Source: G963662265 sp963668545 (lineage in GTDB: Bacteria; Spirochaetota; Spirochaetia; CADAEX01). Taken from it: a stretch of DNA of 64,000 nt. Position 1 is the stretch's first letter. The number at the start of each line of letters is the position of its first letter. The notes under the pieces are model-generated. The model saw nothing but the letters and a program-made list of their open reading frames with translations. It ran no database searches and was not told the origin of the DNA. Position numbers and translations under genes: made by a program. Shown in pieces: positions 25,523-34,352 of this stretch. The stretch lies in assembly GCA_963668545.1 (NCBI GenBank), contig OY764868.1, positions 1,922,001 through 1,986,000 on the forward strand. Direction: 5' to 3'.

Positions 25523-26362
25523 ATGAAAATAAACAAACTCAGTATCGGTGAAATGGCAGATCTGAACAACACATCTGTACAGACACTGAGATATTACGAC
25601 AATATAGGTTTACTTAAACCTGTAATTATTGATCCTGTATCAGGCTACAGATTCTATGATATCAAGCAGTCTGCAATACTTGACATGATACAGCACATGA
25701 AAGAACTGGGAATGTCACTTAAAGATATACAATCATGTTTCAGCAGTACCGGTGATATACAGTCGCTCAGAAAACTTCTTTACAAACAGAAAAAATCAGT
25801 CAGATATAAAAGAGAAGCCCTTGAAAATATAGAGTTCGCAATTGATGCTTCGCTGGATAATTATACAAGGTACCTGAATTTCCCGGGAATTGGTTCAATC
25901 CAGAAAGAAGTCATCCCTGAAAGAAAAATATTCTGTTTTGATTCAGGTGAAAACATATACAACCACAATCTTGAAGGTTATGAATATATTCTGAGAAAAC
26001 TTAAGAAACAGGTATTGTTAAAACACCTACCCATGGTTTATTTCTGTAACGTGGGATCAATCATAAGGGAAGAAACTCTTAAAAAAGGCAATTTTCATTC
26101 TTCAGAAATTTTCCTTTTTATTAACAGTTCCTATAACGATTCAGAAGCGGAAATTATTCCTGACAATACATTCATGACAATTTACTGCGACAGTTTTTCC
26201 AATGAAAAAAAATACGCGGAAAAACTCTTTGCCTATATTGAAAACAATAATTTCATGATAACAGGTGATTATATCTGTGAAGTTATTGTAGAACTGCCGC
26301 TCATAACATCAATTGAGAGAAACATGATAATAAAACTACAGGTCCCTGTAAAAAATATTTGA
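25523..26362 (+). CDS. MerR family transcriptional regulator with C-terminal sensing domain
   Basis: 279 residues. Residues 1-~70 form the MerR winged helix: SIGEMADLNNTSVQTLRYYD and LLKPVIIDPVSGYRFYD. A coiled-coil dimer helix follows, and residues ~120-279 form a BltR/GyrI-type ligand-binding half that would sense a small molecule. The stop codon overlaps the -35 box of a MerR-type promoter directly downstream, so the regulator most likely controls the next gene and perhaps itself. AGGA lies 8 bases before the ATG. Confidence 0.9.
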   Translation: MKINKLSIGEMADLNNTSVQTLRYYDNIGLLKPVIIDPVSGYRFYDIKQSAILDMIQHMKELGMSLKDIQSCFSSTGDIQSLRKLLYKQKKSVRYKREALENIEFAIDASLDNYTRYLNFPGIGSIQKEVIPERKIFCFDSGENIYNHNLEGYEYILRKLKKQVLLKHLPMVYFCNVGSIIREETLKKGNFHSSEIFLFINSSYNDSEAEIIPDNTFMTIYCDSFSNEKKYAEKLFAYIENNNFMITGDYICEVIVELPLITSIERNMIIKLQVPVKNI

Positions 26363-26389
26363 CTCTATAGTTACTATAGACTTTACAAT
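26359..26389 (+). promoter_or_regulatory. MerR-type promoter, 19-base spacer with dyad
   Basis: TTGACT (26359-26364) and TACAAT (26384-26389) are separated by 19 bases. The spacer holds the perfect dyad TCTATAGT-T-ACTATAGA (26364-26380). The over-long spacer with a central dyad is the hallmark of promoters activated by MerR proteins through DNA untwisting. Confidence 0.8.
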
Positions 26390-26502
26390 CATTCCTGAAA
26401 ACGCTGATGATCCGGTCATAAGGCAGAGTCTTTTACCTGCATTATCAGCCATACAACCCGGGGAAGAGATTTCCCGTCATATTACAGGAGGATTGTACAG
26501 TT

Positions 26503-27525
26503 ATGGAAAAAATCAGAGTAATTCAGTACGGATGCGGTAAAATGGGTAAATACTTTTTAAGATATCTCTATGAGAAAGGTGCTGAAATAGTGGGAGCCAT
26601 TGACATGAATCCGGCAGTTGTCGGTAAAGATGCAGGAGAAGTAGCTGGTCTTGGTATAAAACTCAATGTCCCTGTAAGGTCAGATGCTGAAAACGTATTC
26701 ATGGAATGCAATGCTGATGTATGTATCATCGCCACAATGAGTCTCATGTCCGACCTTTTTGAACCTTTTTCGCTTGCCGCCAAATATGGGGTCAACGCAA
26801 TAAGCACATGTGAGGAAGCTTTCTATCCATGGACAACTTCCCCGTCACTTACAAACAAACTTGATATTCTCGCGAAACAAAACGGCTGCACACTTGCAGG
26901 CTCAGGTTATCAGGATGTTTTCTGGGGAAATCTTATAAGCTCCCTTGCCGGAGCAACTCACAGTATCAAGAGGATAGAAGGGAAATCAAGCTACAATGTT
27001 GAGGAATACGGCATAGCGCTGGCTGAAGTTCATGGAGCAGGAATGACAAAGCAGCAGTTCCAGAAGGAAATTACTGAAAATGATTCACTCCCCTCCTATA
27101 TGTGGAATTCAAACGAATGGATGTGCTCTCAGATGGGATGGACAGTAAAATCAATGGAACAGAAACTTGTTCCAACAACTCATGATAAAGATATCTATTC
27201 AGAAACTCTGGGTAAAACTATTCCCGCGGGAGACGCAACAGGGATGTCTGCTGTTGTAACCACAGTAACAAACCAGGGACCAGTTATAGTCACTGAGTGT
27301 ATAGGAAAAGTCTACGCAGAAAATGAATTTGACTCAAACGACTGGAAAATCGTAGGGGAACCTGATTCTGAAGTTAATATTTCAAGACCAGCCACAGTTG
27401 AGCATACCTGTGCGACAATAGTCAACAGACTTCCTGACCTGATTAATTCCCCTGCAGGTTTCTATACAACAGAAAAAATGGGAGCTGCAAAATACAGGAC
27501 CTATCCTCTTCATTTTTATGTGTAA
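26503..27525 (+). CDS. 2,4-diaminopentanoate dehydrogenase-like NAD(P) oxidoreductase
   Basis: 340 residues with a DapB-type Rossmann N-terminus: VIQYGCGKMGKYFLRYLYEK and EIVGAIDMNPAVVGKDAGEV. Residues ~110-340 match the 2,4-diaminopentanoate dehydrogenase family of anaerobic ornithine breakdown (ISTCEEAFYPWTTS, GSGYQDVFWG). AGGAGG lies 8 bases before the ATG. Ornithine aminomutase and thiolase genes of that pathway are not adjacent, so the substrate may differ. The MerR-type promoter upstream indicates small-molecule induction. Followed by a strong terminator, so it is a one-gene unit. Confidence 0.7.
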   Translation: MEKIRVIQYGCGKMGKYFLRYLYEKGAEIVGAIDMNPAVVGKDAGEVAGLGIKLNVPVRSDAENVFMECNADVCIIATMSLMSDLFEPFSLAAKYGVNAISTCEEAFYPWTTSPSLTNKLDILAKQNGCTLAGSGYQDVFWGNLISSLAGATHSIKRIEGKSSYNVEEYGIALAEVHGAGMTKQQFQKEITENDSLPSYMWNSNEWMCSQMGWTVKSMEQKLVPTTHDKDIYSETLGKTIPAGDATGMSAVVTTVTNQGPVIVTECIGKVYAENEFDSNDWKIVGEPDSEVNISRPATVEHTCATIVNRLPDLINSPAGFYTTEKMGAAKYRTYPLHFYV

Positions 27526-27592
27526 AAGATTCTATATGATATAAAAAAGTCTATTAAAACAAGTTAGCTGAAAAAAATTACCAAAATGCAGT

Positions 27593-27622
27593 AAAGCAGG
27601 CAGATATTCAGCCTGCTTTTTT
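27593..27622 (+). terminator. intrinsic terminator
   Basis: AAAGCAGGC (27593-27601), nine-base loop, GCCTGCTTT (27611-27619) with a run of T. It closes the dehydrogenase transcript. Confidence 0.85.
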
Positions 27623-27638
27623 AAAAAAATCCTAAACA

Positions 27639-28733
27639 CTATTCAGCCAGAGGGTTTCCGGAAAATATATCTTCCATAAGTGTACTCTGTCCCGGACCGA
27701 AAGGTTCCATAAATGTAAAGCTTTTAAAGGCGGATCTTGTATTTAAAAGCATTTTTTCAACATCTGAATAATTTTTACCGTAATCCTTCATAAAGTCAGA
27801 GACACTGTAATCTTTACCTATTTTACCTTTTACAGGATTTTCATCATAATACCTTTTCAGTTCATTGATCCTGTAGAACTGCTGTTCAAAGCGAAAAAAT
27901 ACCCCCCTCATACTTATAACTGCAGGACTTACAGTAATCTTGTCTCTCACAACTTCTGATGCAACTGCAGTCTTTCCTTCTTTCAGATACTTATTGAATA
28001 TCTTCCTGTGCTTTTTGATATCCTTATACATATTTTCAAAACTGCTGTAAAGTTCTTCATACTGAATTGCAGATGGTTTGATAATTGAAAAAGACATTGA
28101 CCTGAATACCCTCTCCCTTTCTGCTGCCCATTCAGTCCTGTATTTTTCCGCGATATCATCTGATACTGAAATGGTTTTTGCAGGACGTCCGTAAAGGATC
28201 TCTGCAGCATTTCCTTCCCCGGCTATAACTTCACTTCCTGCAGTTCTGCAGGATACTTTTCCTTCGGGACATGTAACAAGCAGAGAACCGTCAGTAGAGG
28301 AAGTAATATAAAGTTCTGTCCCCCTGATTCCCATAACCGAACTTCTGGCAGTAATATCCACTGAACCCTTGCCGACCAATTTGTCTACTTTTGCAAAAAT
28401 ATTTCCTGATAATAGTTTCAGGTTGAAATTTCTGTTCCCCTCTTTTTTATCAATTTTAAAATAAAGGTTTGAATTAGGTTCTATTTTCAGGACAATCCTG
28501 GCTGAAACATCTGATTTAACCAGTATTTCAGCATATCCGTCTTCACCGGTTGATATGAGATCGTATTCCTCAACAAAATCACCTATCTGAATATCATCCC
28601 CGAGGAGAATATCATTATTATGCTGTAACGATATCTCACCCTCAAAGTACACAAGTTCTCCCCTTGTAAAATTATCAGCATACAAAAATATGGCCGGAAA
28701 CAGGAATAAAAGAAAAAAAATCGTTTTTTTCAT
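27639..28733 (-). CDS. FecR-domain periplasmic protein
   Basis: About 364 residues from ATG 28733 (the frame opens at 28763). Signal peptide KKTIFFLLFLFPAIFLYA. Residues ~20-175 form a FecR/PF04773 domain: VEEYDLISTGEDGYAEILVK, then SVMGIRGTELYITSS, in which GIRGTE is diagnostic. The C-terminal ~190 residues are helical and unassigned. The FecR fold is shared by sigma-factor regulators and by spirochaete envelope proteins; no sigma gene is adjacent. A longer start at ATG 28754 has a -10-like TATAGT 8 bases upstream, so it remains possible. Confidence 0.75.
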   Translation of the reverse strand: MKKTIFFLLFLFPAIFLYADNFTRGELVYFEGEISLQHNNDILLGDDIQIGDFVEEYDLISTGEDGYAEILVKSDVSARIVLKIEPNSNLYFKIDKKEGNRNFNLKLLSGNIFAKVDKLVGKGSVDITARSSVMGIRGTELYITSSTDGSLLVTCPEGKVSCRTAGSEVIAGEGNAAEILYGRPAKTISVSDDIAEKYRTEWAAERERVFRSMSFSIIKPSAIQYEELYSSFENMYKDIKKHRKIFNKYLKEGKTAVASEVVRDKITVSPAVISMRGVFFRFEQQFYRINELKRYYDENPVKGKIGKDYSVSDFMKDYGKNYSDVEKMLLNTRSAFKSFTFMEPFGPGQSTLMEDIFSGNPLAE

Positions 28734-28868
28734 ATTGCTACTCTCTTCTCTCATTATTATCAACTATACCATTAACTTTCCGCAAATATTTCATTTATTT
28801 ATTTAAATAATATACGATTTTATCAAAACTTGCCTTATATGTAAAATATTTAATTCTTTTTCCTGATA

Positions 28869-29957
28869 CTATGAAAGGAGCTTTATCCTGTTGAATATAT
28901 ACTTTAATGAGTCAGTTTTGAGAACCATCCTGTAGTAACTGCTCCTGTCAACCCTTTCAATCTTTTCTTCCCGGTAATTATAGTTTTTTGTATTTCTCTC
29001 CCTGTCAAACCAGTGGATAAGGGATATTTTACCTGAATTAATTTCTATGGCAGTCATTCCCCTCTTTCCTATTACACAACCTGAATTGAAAATACATGGA
29101 ATTGTTACTTCCTGGGTATATAGTGAGCTTCTGAATCCATATTCATGGTTTTCGCTGAATATTACTGAAAGCTCTTTCTGATATTTTTTCACTTCATCAG
29201 CAATCTGTCTCTTCCTCCAGGGAGAAGAACCTGAATATTCCCTCAAAAGATTCTCTATATTGAACCTTAAAATATCAACTTCTGAGAGTGCTTCAAATAG
29301 AGGTCTGTGTGTATGACCTATTATAGATACAATCTTTCTCGTTTTGGAATATTCATAGACTATTTTTTCTGTATTGTGAATTTTTTTATTGTCATGCGAT
29401 CGCGTAAAATTCTTTATTCCCAGCGGATGCGCGACATATTTAAGCATTACTTTGGATATCCTTCCTGCAGCCAGATATACAAGAGAAGCCTGATGTCCGT
29501 GAAATACAAATATCCTGTTTCCACGGTACTCAAGCTTCAAGCCTTCAAGCAGGTTTTTGTTTATATCTTCATGCGAGTGAAGGTAAAGCTCTGCATCATG
29601 GTTACCTGCAATCTTGTAAAGGTTCCCCTGTCTGTTGCATTCTTCAAGAAGATCAAAAAGGTCAGGCCATGCTCTCTTGATTTTTTTCAAAGGCAGCCTG
29701 TGCAGCTCTTCAACATCACCGTTCAGAATTATTTTGAATCCGTTCTTCATATAGTAGTTTTCAAGTAGATACATGAACATTTCCGAGTTCCTGAGAAAAT
29801 CATCCCTTCTTTTTCTTACACCTACATGAAGATCGCTGATTATTACTATTCTACTTTGTTCATTCAGCCTGAGTTCCGGGGCTTCATCATAAAGTCTGTC
29901 AAGATAGCTGAATTGAAAACTGTTTTCCATACATAATAAATATATATCATTCAGCAT
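28869..29957 (-). CDS. calcineurin-like metallophosphoesterase
   Basis: 362 residues. The two-metal site motifs are in order: IISDLHVG, LNGDVEELHR, AGNHDAE, FHGHQ and IGHTHRPL. No signal peptide. The C-terminal ~100 residues are an extra helical and beta segment. Possible substrates include phosphoesters of nucleotides or UDP-diacylglucosamine, but the sequence does not decide. ATG 29957 opens the frame; ATG 29930 is also possible. Transcribed alone, no Shine-Dalgarno site is seen at either start. Confidence 0.85.
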   Translation of the reverse strand: MLNDIYLLCMENSFQFSYLDRLYDEAPELRLNEQSRIVIISDLHVGVRKRRDDFLRNSEMFMYLLENYYMKNGFKIILNGDVEELHRLPLKKIKRAWPDLFDLLEECNRQGNLYKIAGNHDAELYLHSHEDINKNLLEGLKLEYRGNRIFVFHGHQASLVYLAAGRISKVMLKYVAHPLGIKNFTRSHDNKKIHNTEKIVYEYSKTRKIVSIIGHTHRPLFEALSEVDILRFNIENLLREYSGSSPWRKRQIADEVKKYQKELSVIFSENHEYGFRSSLYTQEVTIPCIFNSGCVIGKRGMTAIEINSGKISLIHWFDRERNTKNYNYREEKIERVDRSSYYRMVLKTDSLKYIFNRIKLLS

Positions 29958-30101
29958 TAATCTGGAATAATAATCTGCAAGATTATTTTCCTGTTTATTA
30001 ATTCAGGAATTTCCAGATGGAAATCATTATTAAAAACTTATAGCTTTTATAATTAAACTATAATAAAATAATTCCAGTCATATATTTTACGGAGGATTAT
30101 A

Positions 30102-30554
30102 ATGGAAAACTGGAAATCTGTTGATGATATTCTTGATTATGCAATAGATAGGGAAATAGAAGCCTATAATTTTTATATATCACTTGCTGAAAAAAGCAGC
30201 TCTTCAGCCATAAAAAAGCTTTTTACATCATTTGCAGGAGAAGAGGAGGGACACAGAAAAAAACTTGAATCTGCAAAAGCCGGAAAAATGATTTCCCTTT
30301 CTGTTAACGATATAACAAACCTTAAAATTACAGATTATCTGGTTGATGTGATTGAATCGGATAATACGAGCTATCAGGATGCACTTGTTCTTGCTGCAAA
30401 AAAGGAAAAAGCTGCATTCATGCTTTATACAGATCTTGCTGAAGCTGTGGAAGACGGGGAAATGAAAACTTTTTTTGAAATTCTTGCCCAGGAAGAGGCA
30501 AAACATAAGCTAAGGTTTGAGATAGAATACGACAATACAATCAGCGAAAACTGA
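30102..30554 (+). CDS. rubrerythrin-family diiron protein without rubredoxin domain
   Basis: 150 residues forming a four-helix ferritin-like bundle. Iron-ligand motifs: REIEAYNFY, EEEGHRKKLE, KEKAAFMLY and EEAKHKLRF, that is two ExxH pairs plus the bridging glutamates. The rubredoxin tail of true rubrerythrin is absent. Members protect anaerobes from peroxide. GGAGG lies 6-7 bases before the ATG and two TATAAT boxes lie 40-55 bases upstream. Closed by a strong terminator. Confidence 0.9.
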   Translation: MENWKSVDDILDYAIDREIEAYNFYISLAEKSSSSAIKKLFTSFAGEEEGHRKKLESAKAGKMISLSVNDITNLKITDYLVDVIESDNTSYQDALVLAAKKEKAAFMLYTDLAEAVEDGEMKTFFEILAQEEAKHKLRFEIEYDNTISEN

Positions 30555-30570
30555 TTATATTTTATTAATT

Positions 30571-30606
30571 AAAAACAGCTGTTCAATACTGAGCAGCTGT
30601 TTTTTT
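30571..30606. terminator. bidirectional intrinsic terminator
   Basis: AAAAACAGCTG (30571-30581), 12-base loop, CAGCTGTTTTTTT. The A run on the other side lets it end the converging lipoprotein gene too. Confidence 0.85.
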
Positions 30607-31072
30607 AAATACTTAAATCACTAACCTTGTACTGGGGAGATGCATGGGTAAGGTTAAAGTTTTCATCAAAACCGAGAACAATAAACCAGTCATTTGTGGC
30701 CAGAGCGGGAGCCATAGGTGTTCCGCTGTCAAAATCACCAGTTCCTGTATCATAATCATAAAACAGACTTACATCTGTTCTGGATATTCCTAGTAAACCG
30801 GTTCTATTACCACCTTTCATTACAGAAATATTTTTCACCAATTTTGTATTATCATCAATTACCGGAGTATCAGCAGAAGCAAAAATTAATACCTGTATAT
30901 ATTTAACATATGAAGGAAGATTTTCAAAAAGGTACTTGCCTCCGCTTTCACTTACTTCAAGTATCTCAACATCGCTGAATATCGGAGTATCCGGCTTTGG
31001 CGGTTCTGTCTCGCATGAGAGACAGATAAACATCAAAATCGCAACTGTAAATATATATACTATCTTTTTCAT
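30605..31072 (-). CDS. small lipoprotein of unknown function
   Basis: 155 residues. Signal with a lipobox ICLSC (Cys 20), then a proline-rich linker and a beta-rich domain (YIQVLIFASADTPVI, FIVLGFDENFNLTHAS). GGAAAG lies just before the ATG. It is 9 bases downstream of the CsgG-like gene and probably cotranscribed, which suggests a common envelope role. I do not recognise a family. Confidence 0.7.
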   Translation of the reverse strand: MKKIVYIFTVAILMFICLSCETEPPKPDTPIFSDVEILEVSESGGKYLFENLPSYVKYIQVLIFASADTPVIDDNTKLVKNISVMKGGNRTGLLGISRTDVSLFYDYDTGTGDFDSGTPMAPALATNDWFIVLGFDENFNLTHASPQYKVSDLSI

Positions 31073-31081
31073 CTTTCCAAC

Positions 31082-32374
31082 CTACCTGAATGAATACCTC
31101 AGACCTGCTCCTATGCAGATACCGAAGTACCTGTATTTATCAACAGTTTCCTGAAGCGCTCCTCCCAGCGGAGGAAGAGTATATGTTTTCCGTTCAATCC
31201 CGGATGGATAAATATAAAAGAGCGTTTCAATAAAAGGCCTGAGCCTGTAATCGGGAATGAAATTTATTCCCAGCCGGGGACCTATGACGAATTTTCCGAA
31301 CCTGTCAAGGTTTTCCTTTTCATTGTCATAAACAGGGTTTTTCCTGTTGTCTGAAAAAACAGTTCCCCCCAGAAAGATCCCGCCGTAGGGTGCGAAATAT
31401 TTGTTGTCATCAATAAATGTATAGAGGAAACTTACAGTAAAACTGTTCATTGTATACCATCTGTCCTGCTCTTTATCCCCCCAGACAGATTCTATGGTGT
31501 CACCATGATCCATCCTGGTGAAGCTGTACCCCCCTTCAACCGTAAACCTGTCAAAAGTGTAGGAAACAGAAAGGGGGATCTCCAGAGATGACTTGAAAAT
31601 ATCAGAATCAGACGGTGCATTAAACGGTTTTTTATACATTGCCCCGGCCGAAGCATTCCAGGGATAGCCCTTTATTTCCTCAATAAGGCTTACACCGATA
31701 TTCTTATGTTTGTCAGTTTCAACAATAAAATTGCGCTCCTCCTCCCTGTAACCCTTCTTCACTATCTTGAGCCTGTGGCTTCCTGCCGGGATAAGGTATT
31801 CAACAAGGGGTGTTTTTCCCGCCATTGTTCCGTCGATATATATATCAGCACCTGAGGGGACTGTGGAAACAGAAATTCTTCCTGTATCATCACCTGTAAT
31901 AACCGAAGCAAATACATTTGTTTCCCTGCTGACTATGTCAAATATCTCGCCGAGACCTGCTGTCATTACCTTTCCGTAAATCACTTCCGCGGTTTCCACA
32001 TTGACTGCTTTCATATTTACTGTGATTTTTTCAGGATTGCCTGTATAGGAACCTGCTATTATTATCTCCGCACTTGTTATCCTACCTGCCCTTGAGAGAG
32101 CCTCGTCAGAAACAAGTCCTGTAAGATCAAGCTTGATTTCATCAATTACAGCAGAGATCTGCCTTCTTTCCACTGTCTGTATTTTCTCATTTGCTGACAA
32201 GGTAGCTGTTACTGAATCGGAAAGTGCTGATGAAAGATATGCAAGCCCCTCTCCCCCGGTTTCATTGCTGAAATTAATTACTGCAACTGTTTTTTTCCCC
32301 TCAGCAGAAATATTTCCTGCTGCAATTGCAAAAAGAACAATCATTGCTGTTATTTTTACCAGTTTTCTATTCAT
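31082..32374 (-). CDS. CsgG/FlgO-like + PEGA + C-terminal beta-barrel envelope protein
   Basis: 430 residues. Signal peptide to ~25. Residues 28-160 resemble a CsgG/FlgO domain (VAVINFSNETGGEGLAYLSS, VERRQISAVIDEI). Residues 165-230 are a PEGA domain (STVPSGADIYIDGTMAGKTP, KIVKKGYREE). From 235 to the end the sequence alternates as in outer-membrane barrels, ending in the aromatic-rich GLRYSFR. This puts a periplasmic sensing part and a surface barrel in one chain. A role in envelope secretion or stability is an inference. Confidence 0.7.
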   Translation of the reverse strand: MNRKLVKITAMIVLFAIAAGNISAEGKKTVAVINFSNETGGEGLAYLSSALSDSVTATLSANEKIQTVERRQISAVIDEIKLDLTGLVSDEALSRAGRITSAEIIIAGSYTGNPEKITVNMKAVNVETAEVIYGKVMTAGLGEIFDIVSRETNVFASVITGDDTGRISVSTVPSGADIYIDGTMAGKTPLVEYLIPAGSHRLKIVKKGYREEERNFIVETDKHKNIGVSLIEEIKGYPWNASAGAMYKKPFNAPSDSDIFKSSLEIPLSVSYTFDRFTVEGGYSFTRMDHGDTIESVWGDKEQDRWYTMNSFTVSFLYTFIDDNKYFAPYGGIFLGGTVFSDNRKNPVYDNEKENLDRFGKFVIGPRLGINFIPDYRLRPFIETLFYIYPSGIERKTYTLPPLGGALQETVDKYRYFGICIGAGLRYSFR

Positions 32375-32499
32375 AATATTTATTCCCTGATTTAATGATG
32401 GAACTTTTTAACACTGTTATTAATATTATATATAAAATAATCACAGTTTAAACCTTTTCTGGCAAAATATTTGCACTTTTCTTAAGAGAAAATATCATC

Positions 32500-32505
32500 T
32501 ATTAT
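32500..32505 (+). promoter_or_regulatory. -10 box with leaderless spacing before nitroreductase
   Basis: TATTAT (32500-32505) with 7 bases to ATG 32513 and no ribosome site. No good -35 hexamer is seen, so this is the weakest of the leaderless set. Confidence 0.35.
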
Positions 32506-32512
32506 TCTGAAT

Positions 32513-33142
32513 ATGGATAACAGACAGTCAGAAAATGCTTTCAATTCAGAAAAGCTCTATTCAATAATGGAAAAAAGAAGATCTTCAAGGTTTTTTAAAT
32601 CAAAAGATGTTCCTCTTGAAGATGTCAGAAACTGTATAAAAATTGCAGGGTCAGCTCCCAGCGGCGCAAATATGCAGCCGTGGAGTTTTGTTCTTGTCAC
32701 AGACAGGAAAACAAAAGAAACAATAAGGGAAGAGGCTGAAAAGACTGAAAAAGCATTCTATGATGAAAAAATCTCTGATGAATGGAGAGAAGATCTTGAA
32801 GCACTGAAAACAAACTGTGAAAAACCATTTCTCACTGAGGCTCCCTGCCTTATATGCGTTTTCATGAAGCGCTATGACTATGACAGTGACGGAAACAGAA
32901 AAAAGGTCTATTACCCGAATGAATCCGCAGGTATTGCAACAGGATTCCTGATCTCTGCTCTCCATCTTACCGGGCTTGCAACACTTACATATACCCCTGC
33001 GCCCATGTCATTTCTGGGGAAAATACTTGACAGACCGGAGAATGAAAGACCTTTTATGATTCTTCCTGTAGGTTATCCTGCTGAACAGAATATAGATAAA
33101 AGGGACAAAAAACCGATTGATGATATTCTCACAGTTATATGA
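32513..33142 (+). CDS. nitroreductase-fold flavoprotein, iodotyrosine deiodinase-like
   Basis: 209 residues. FMN fold: SAPSGANMQPWSFVLV and GIATGFLISALHLTGLATLT. The pattern ERPFMILPVGYPAEQN, LEALKTN and a YYPNESAGIA segment match iodotyrosine deiodinases better than ordinary nitroreductases. The three residues that clamp the substrate amino-acid group in that family appear conserved by position: E79, Y83 and K104. Bacterial members can reductively dehalogenate aromatic amino acids; native substrates are unclear. Transcribed alone with a possibly leaderless start. Confidence 0.75.
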   Translation: MDNRQSENAFNSEKLYSIMEKRRSSRFFKSKDVPLEDVRNCIKIAGSAPSGANMQPWSFVLVTDRKTKETIREEAEKTEKAFYDEKISDEWREDLEALKTNCEKPFLTEAPCLICVFMKRYDYDSDGNRKKVYYPNESAGIATGFLISALHLTGLATLTYTPAPMSFLGKILDRPENERPFMILPVGYPAEQNIDKRDKKPIDDILTVI

Positions 33143-33193
33143 AATATTTTATGTTTAATTTTCAGAGTTAATAACTGGTTAAATTACAGGCCA

Positions 33194-33592
33194 TCATTCA
33201 GCTTCTTCCTTTTCACGGTTTTCTTCATCCGGACCTGCAGGTTCTTCACTGCTTCCGCAGTCACTGCATCTGTTGCTGTCGGTAAAAAAAATATCGCTTC
33301 CGGTGAGTTTGTTTCCGCAGTTTATGCAGCGTGTTTTAAATATAAACAACCGGCTTCTCAATACATAGACAAGGGAAAGATCTACTGAGAATGGAAGAAG
33401 TATCCAGATCTGATCAAGGTTTTTGGTTTTTATTCCCAGGGCTCCTATATACATTATAAAAACCAGGATCCCTGCTATAAGAGCAGCCAGTCTTTTCCTG
33501 TCTCCTGTTCCCCTGTGTTTCCTCTGTATAACTGTCAGAATGATGAGTCCCAGAAAAACATAATAGAAATACTTTATAATAAAATCTATCAT
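33194..33592 (-). CDS. small membrane protein with C-terminal zinc ribbon
   Basis: 132 residues: three hydrophobic segments (about 5-22, 33-54 and 62-78) followed by a cytoplasmic zinc ribbon with CINCGNK and CSDCGSS (two CxxC pairs) and an acidic tail. AAGGAG lies 5 bases before the ATG. It sits 61 bases downstream of lrgB on the same strand. No named family recognised; a small membrane regulator is possible. Confidence 0.6.
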   Translation of the reverse strand: MIDFIIKYFYYVFLGLIILTVIQRKHRGTGDRKRLAALIAGILVFIMYIGALGIKTKNLDQIWILLPFSVDLSLVYVLRSRLFIFKTRCINCGNKLTGSDIFFTDSNRCSDCGSSEEPAGPDEENREKEEAE

Positions 33593-33653
33593 ACAGTCTC
33601 CTTATTCTTTTAAAAATAAAACATATCTTGTCCTGATAGTAAAGCATTCAGAT

Positions 33654-34352
33654 CTACAGGAACAAGATAAAAACAGGAACAAAAAATGCAGTTATAATCC
33701 CCGCAATTCCTATGGAAATACTGCTTACACTACCCTCTTTCTCCCCCATTTCAAAAGCCCTGACAGTACCTATAATATGCGAGGATGTGCCTATGGCGGC
33801 CCCTTTTGCAGCAGGATGTTTTACACAGGTAATTTTAAGAACAAGGGGGGCTGCTACAGCCCCTGTAATTCCCGCCACCATTACACCGGCTACTGTAAGC
33901 GATATTATTCCCCCCGCACTTCTGCAGATTCCCATGGCAATCGGCATAGTCACGGATTTTCCGAAAAGAGACCTTATTACTGAATCGGAAAGTCCTGTCA
34001 TCCTGGAAAGGAAAAGAACTGTTGAGAGGGCTGTTATCACGCCTGATGCAATTCCAGCAGTTACTATAATGAATTTTTTTCTGTTGAAAAGAGAGATCTG
34101 TCTGTAAAGCGGGACAGCAAGTGAAACAGTGGCAGGCCCGAGGAAGAACAGAATAATTGAACCGCCGGTCATGTACTGGTTATAATCTGTTCCAGTAAAT
34201 ACTAGATAAAGGATAAGCATAACCGAGGATATCAGAACCGGTACAATATAATGAAGTTTAAGCTTCCTGTAAGTCCATACTGACATAAGGTAGCACAGCA
34301 TGGTAAGAAAAACATAGAAAACAGGTGAATGAAGGATTTCAGTCAATTTCAT
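33654..34352 (-). CDS. lrgB: LrgB family membrane protein
   Basis: About 232 residues with ~6-7 membrane helices. LrgB signatures: FLGPATVSLAVPLYRQ, FGKSVTMPIAMGIC, GVMVAGITGAVAA and a C-terminal HIIGTVRAFEMGE. LrgA and LrgB act together on murein hydrolases or as a pyruvate exporter. Start ATG 34352; TTG 34361 is in frame. Overlaps the end of lrgA by 14 bases, coupling their translation. Confidence 0.9.
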   Translation of the reverse strand: MKLTEILHSPVFYVFLTMLCYLMSVWTYRKLKLHYIVPVLISSVMLILYLVFTGTDYNQYMTGGSIILFFLGPATVSLAVPLYRQISLFNRKKFIIVTAGIASGVITALSTVLFLSRMTGLSDSVIRSLFGKSVTMPIAMGICRSAGGIISLTVAGVMVAGITGAVAAPLVLKITCVKHPAAKGAAIGTSSHIIGTVRAFEMGEKEGSVSSISIGIAGIITAFFVPVFILFL

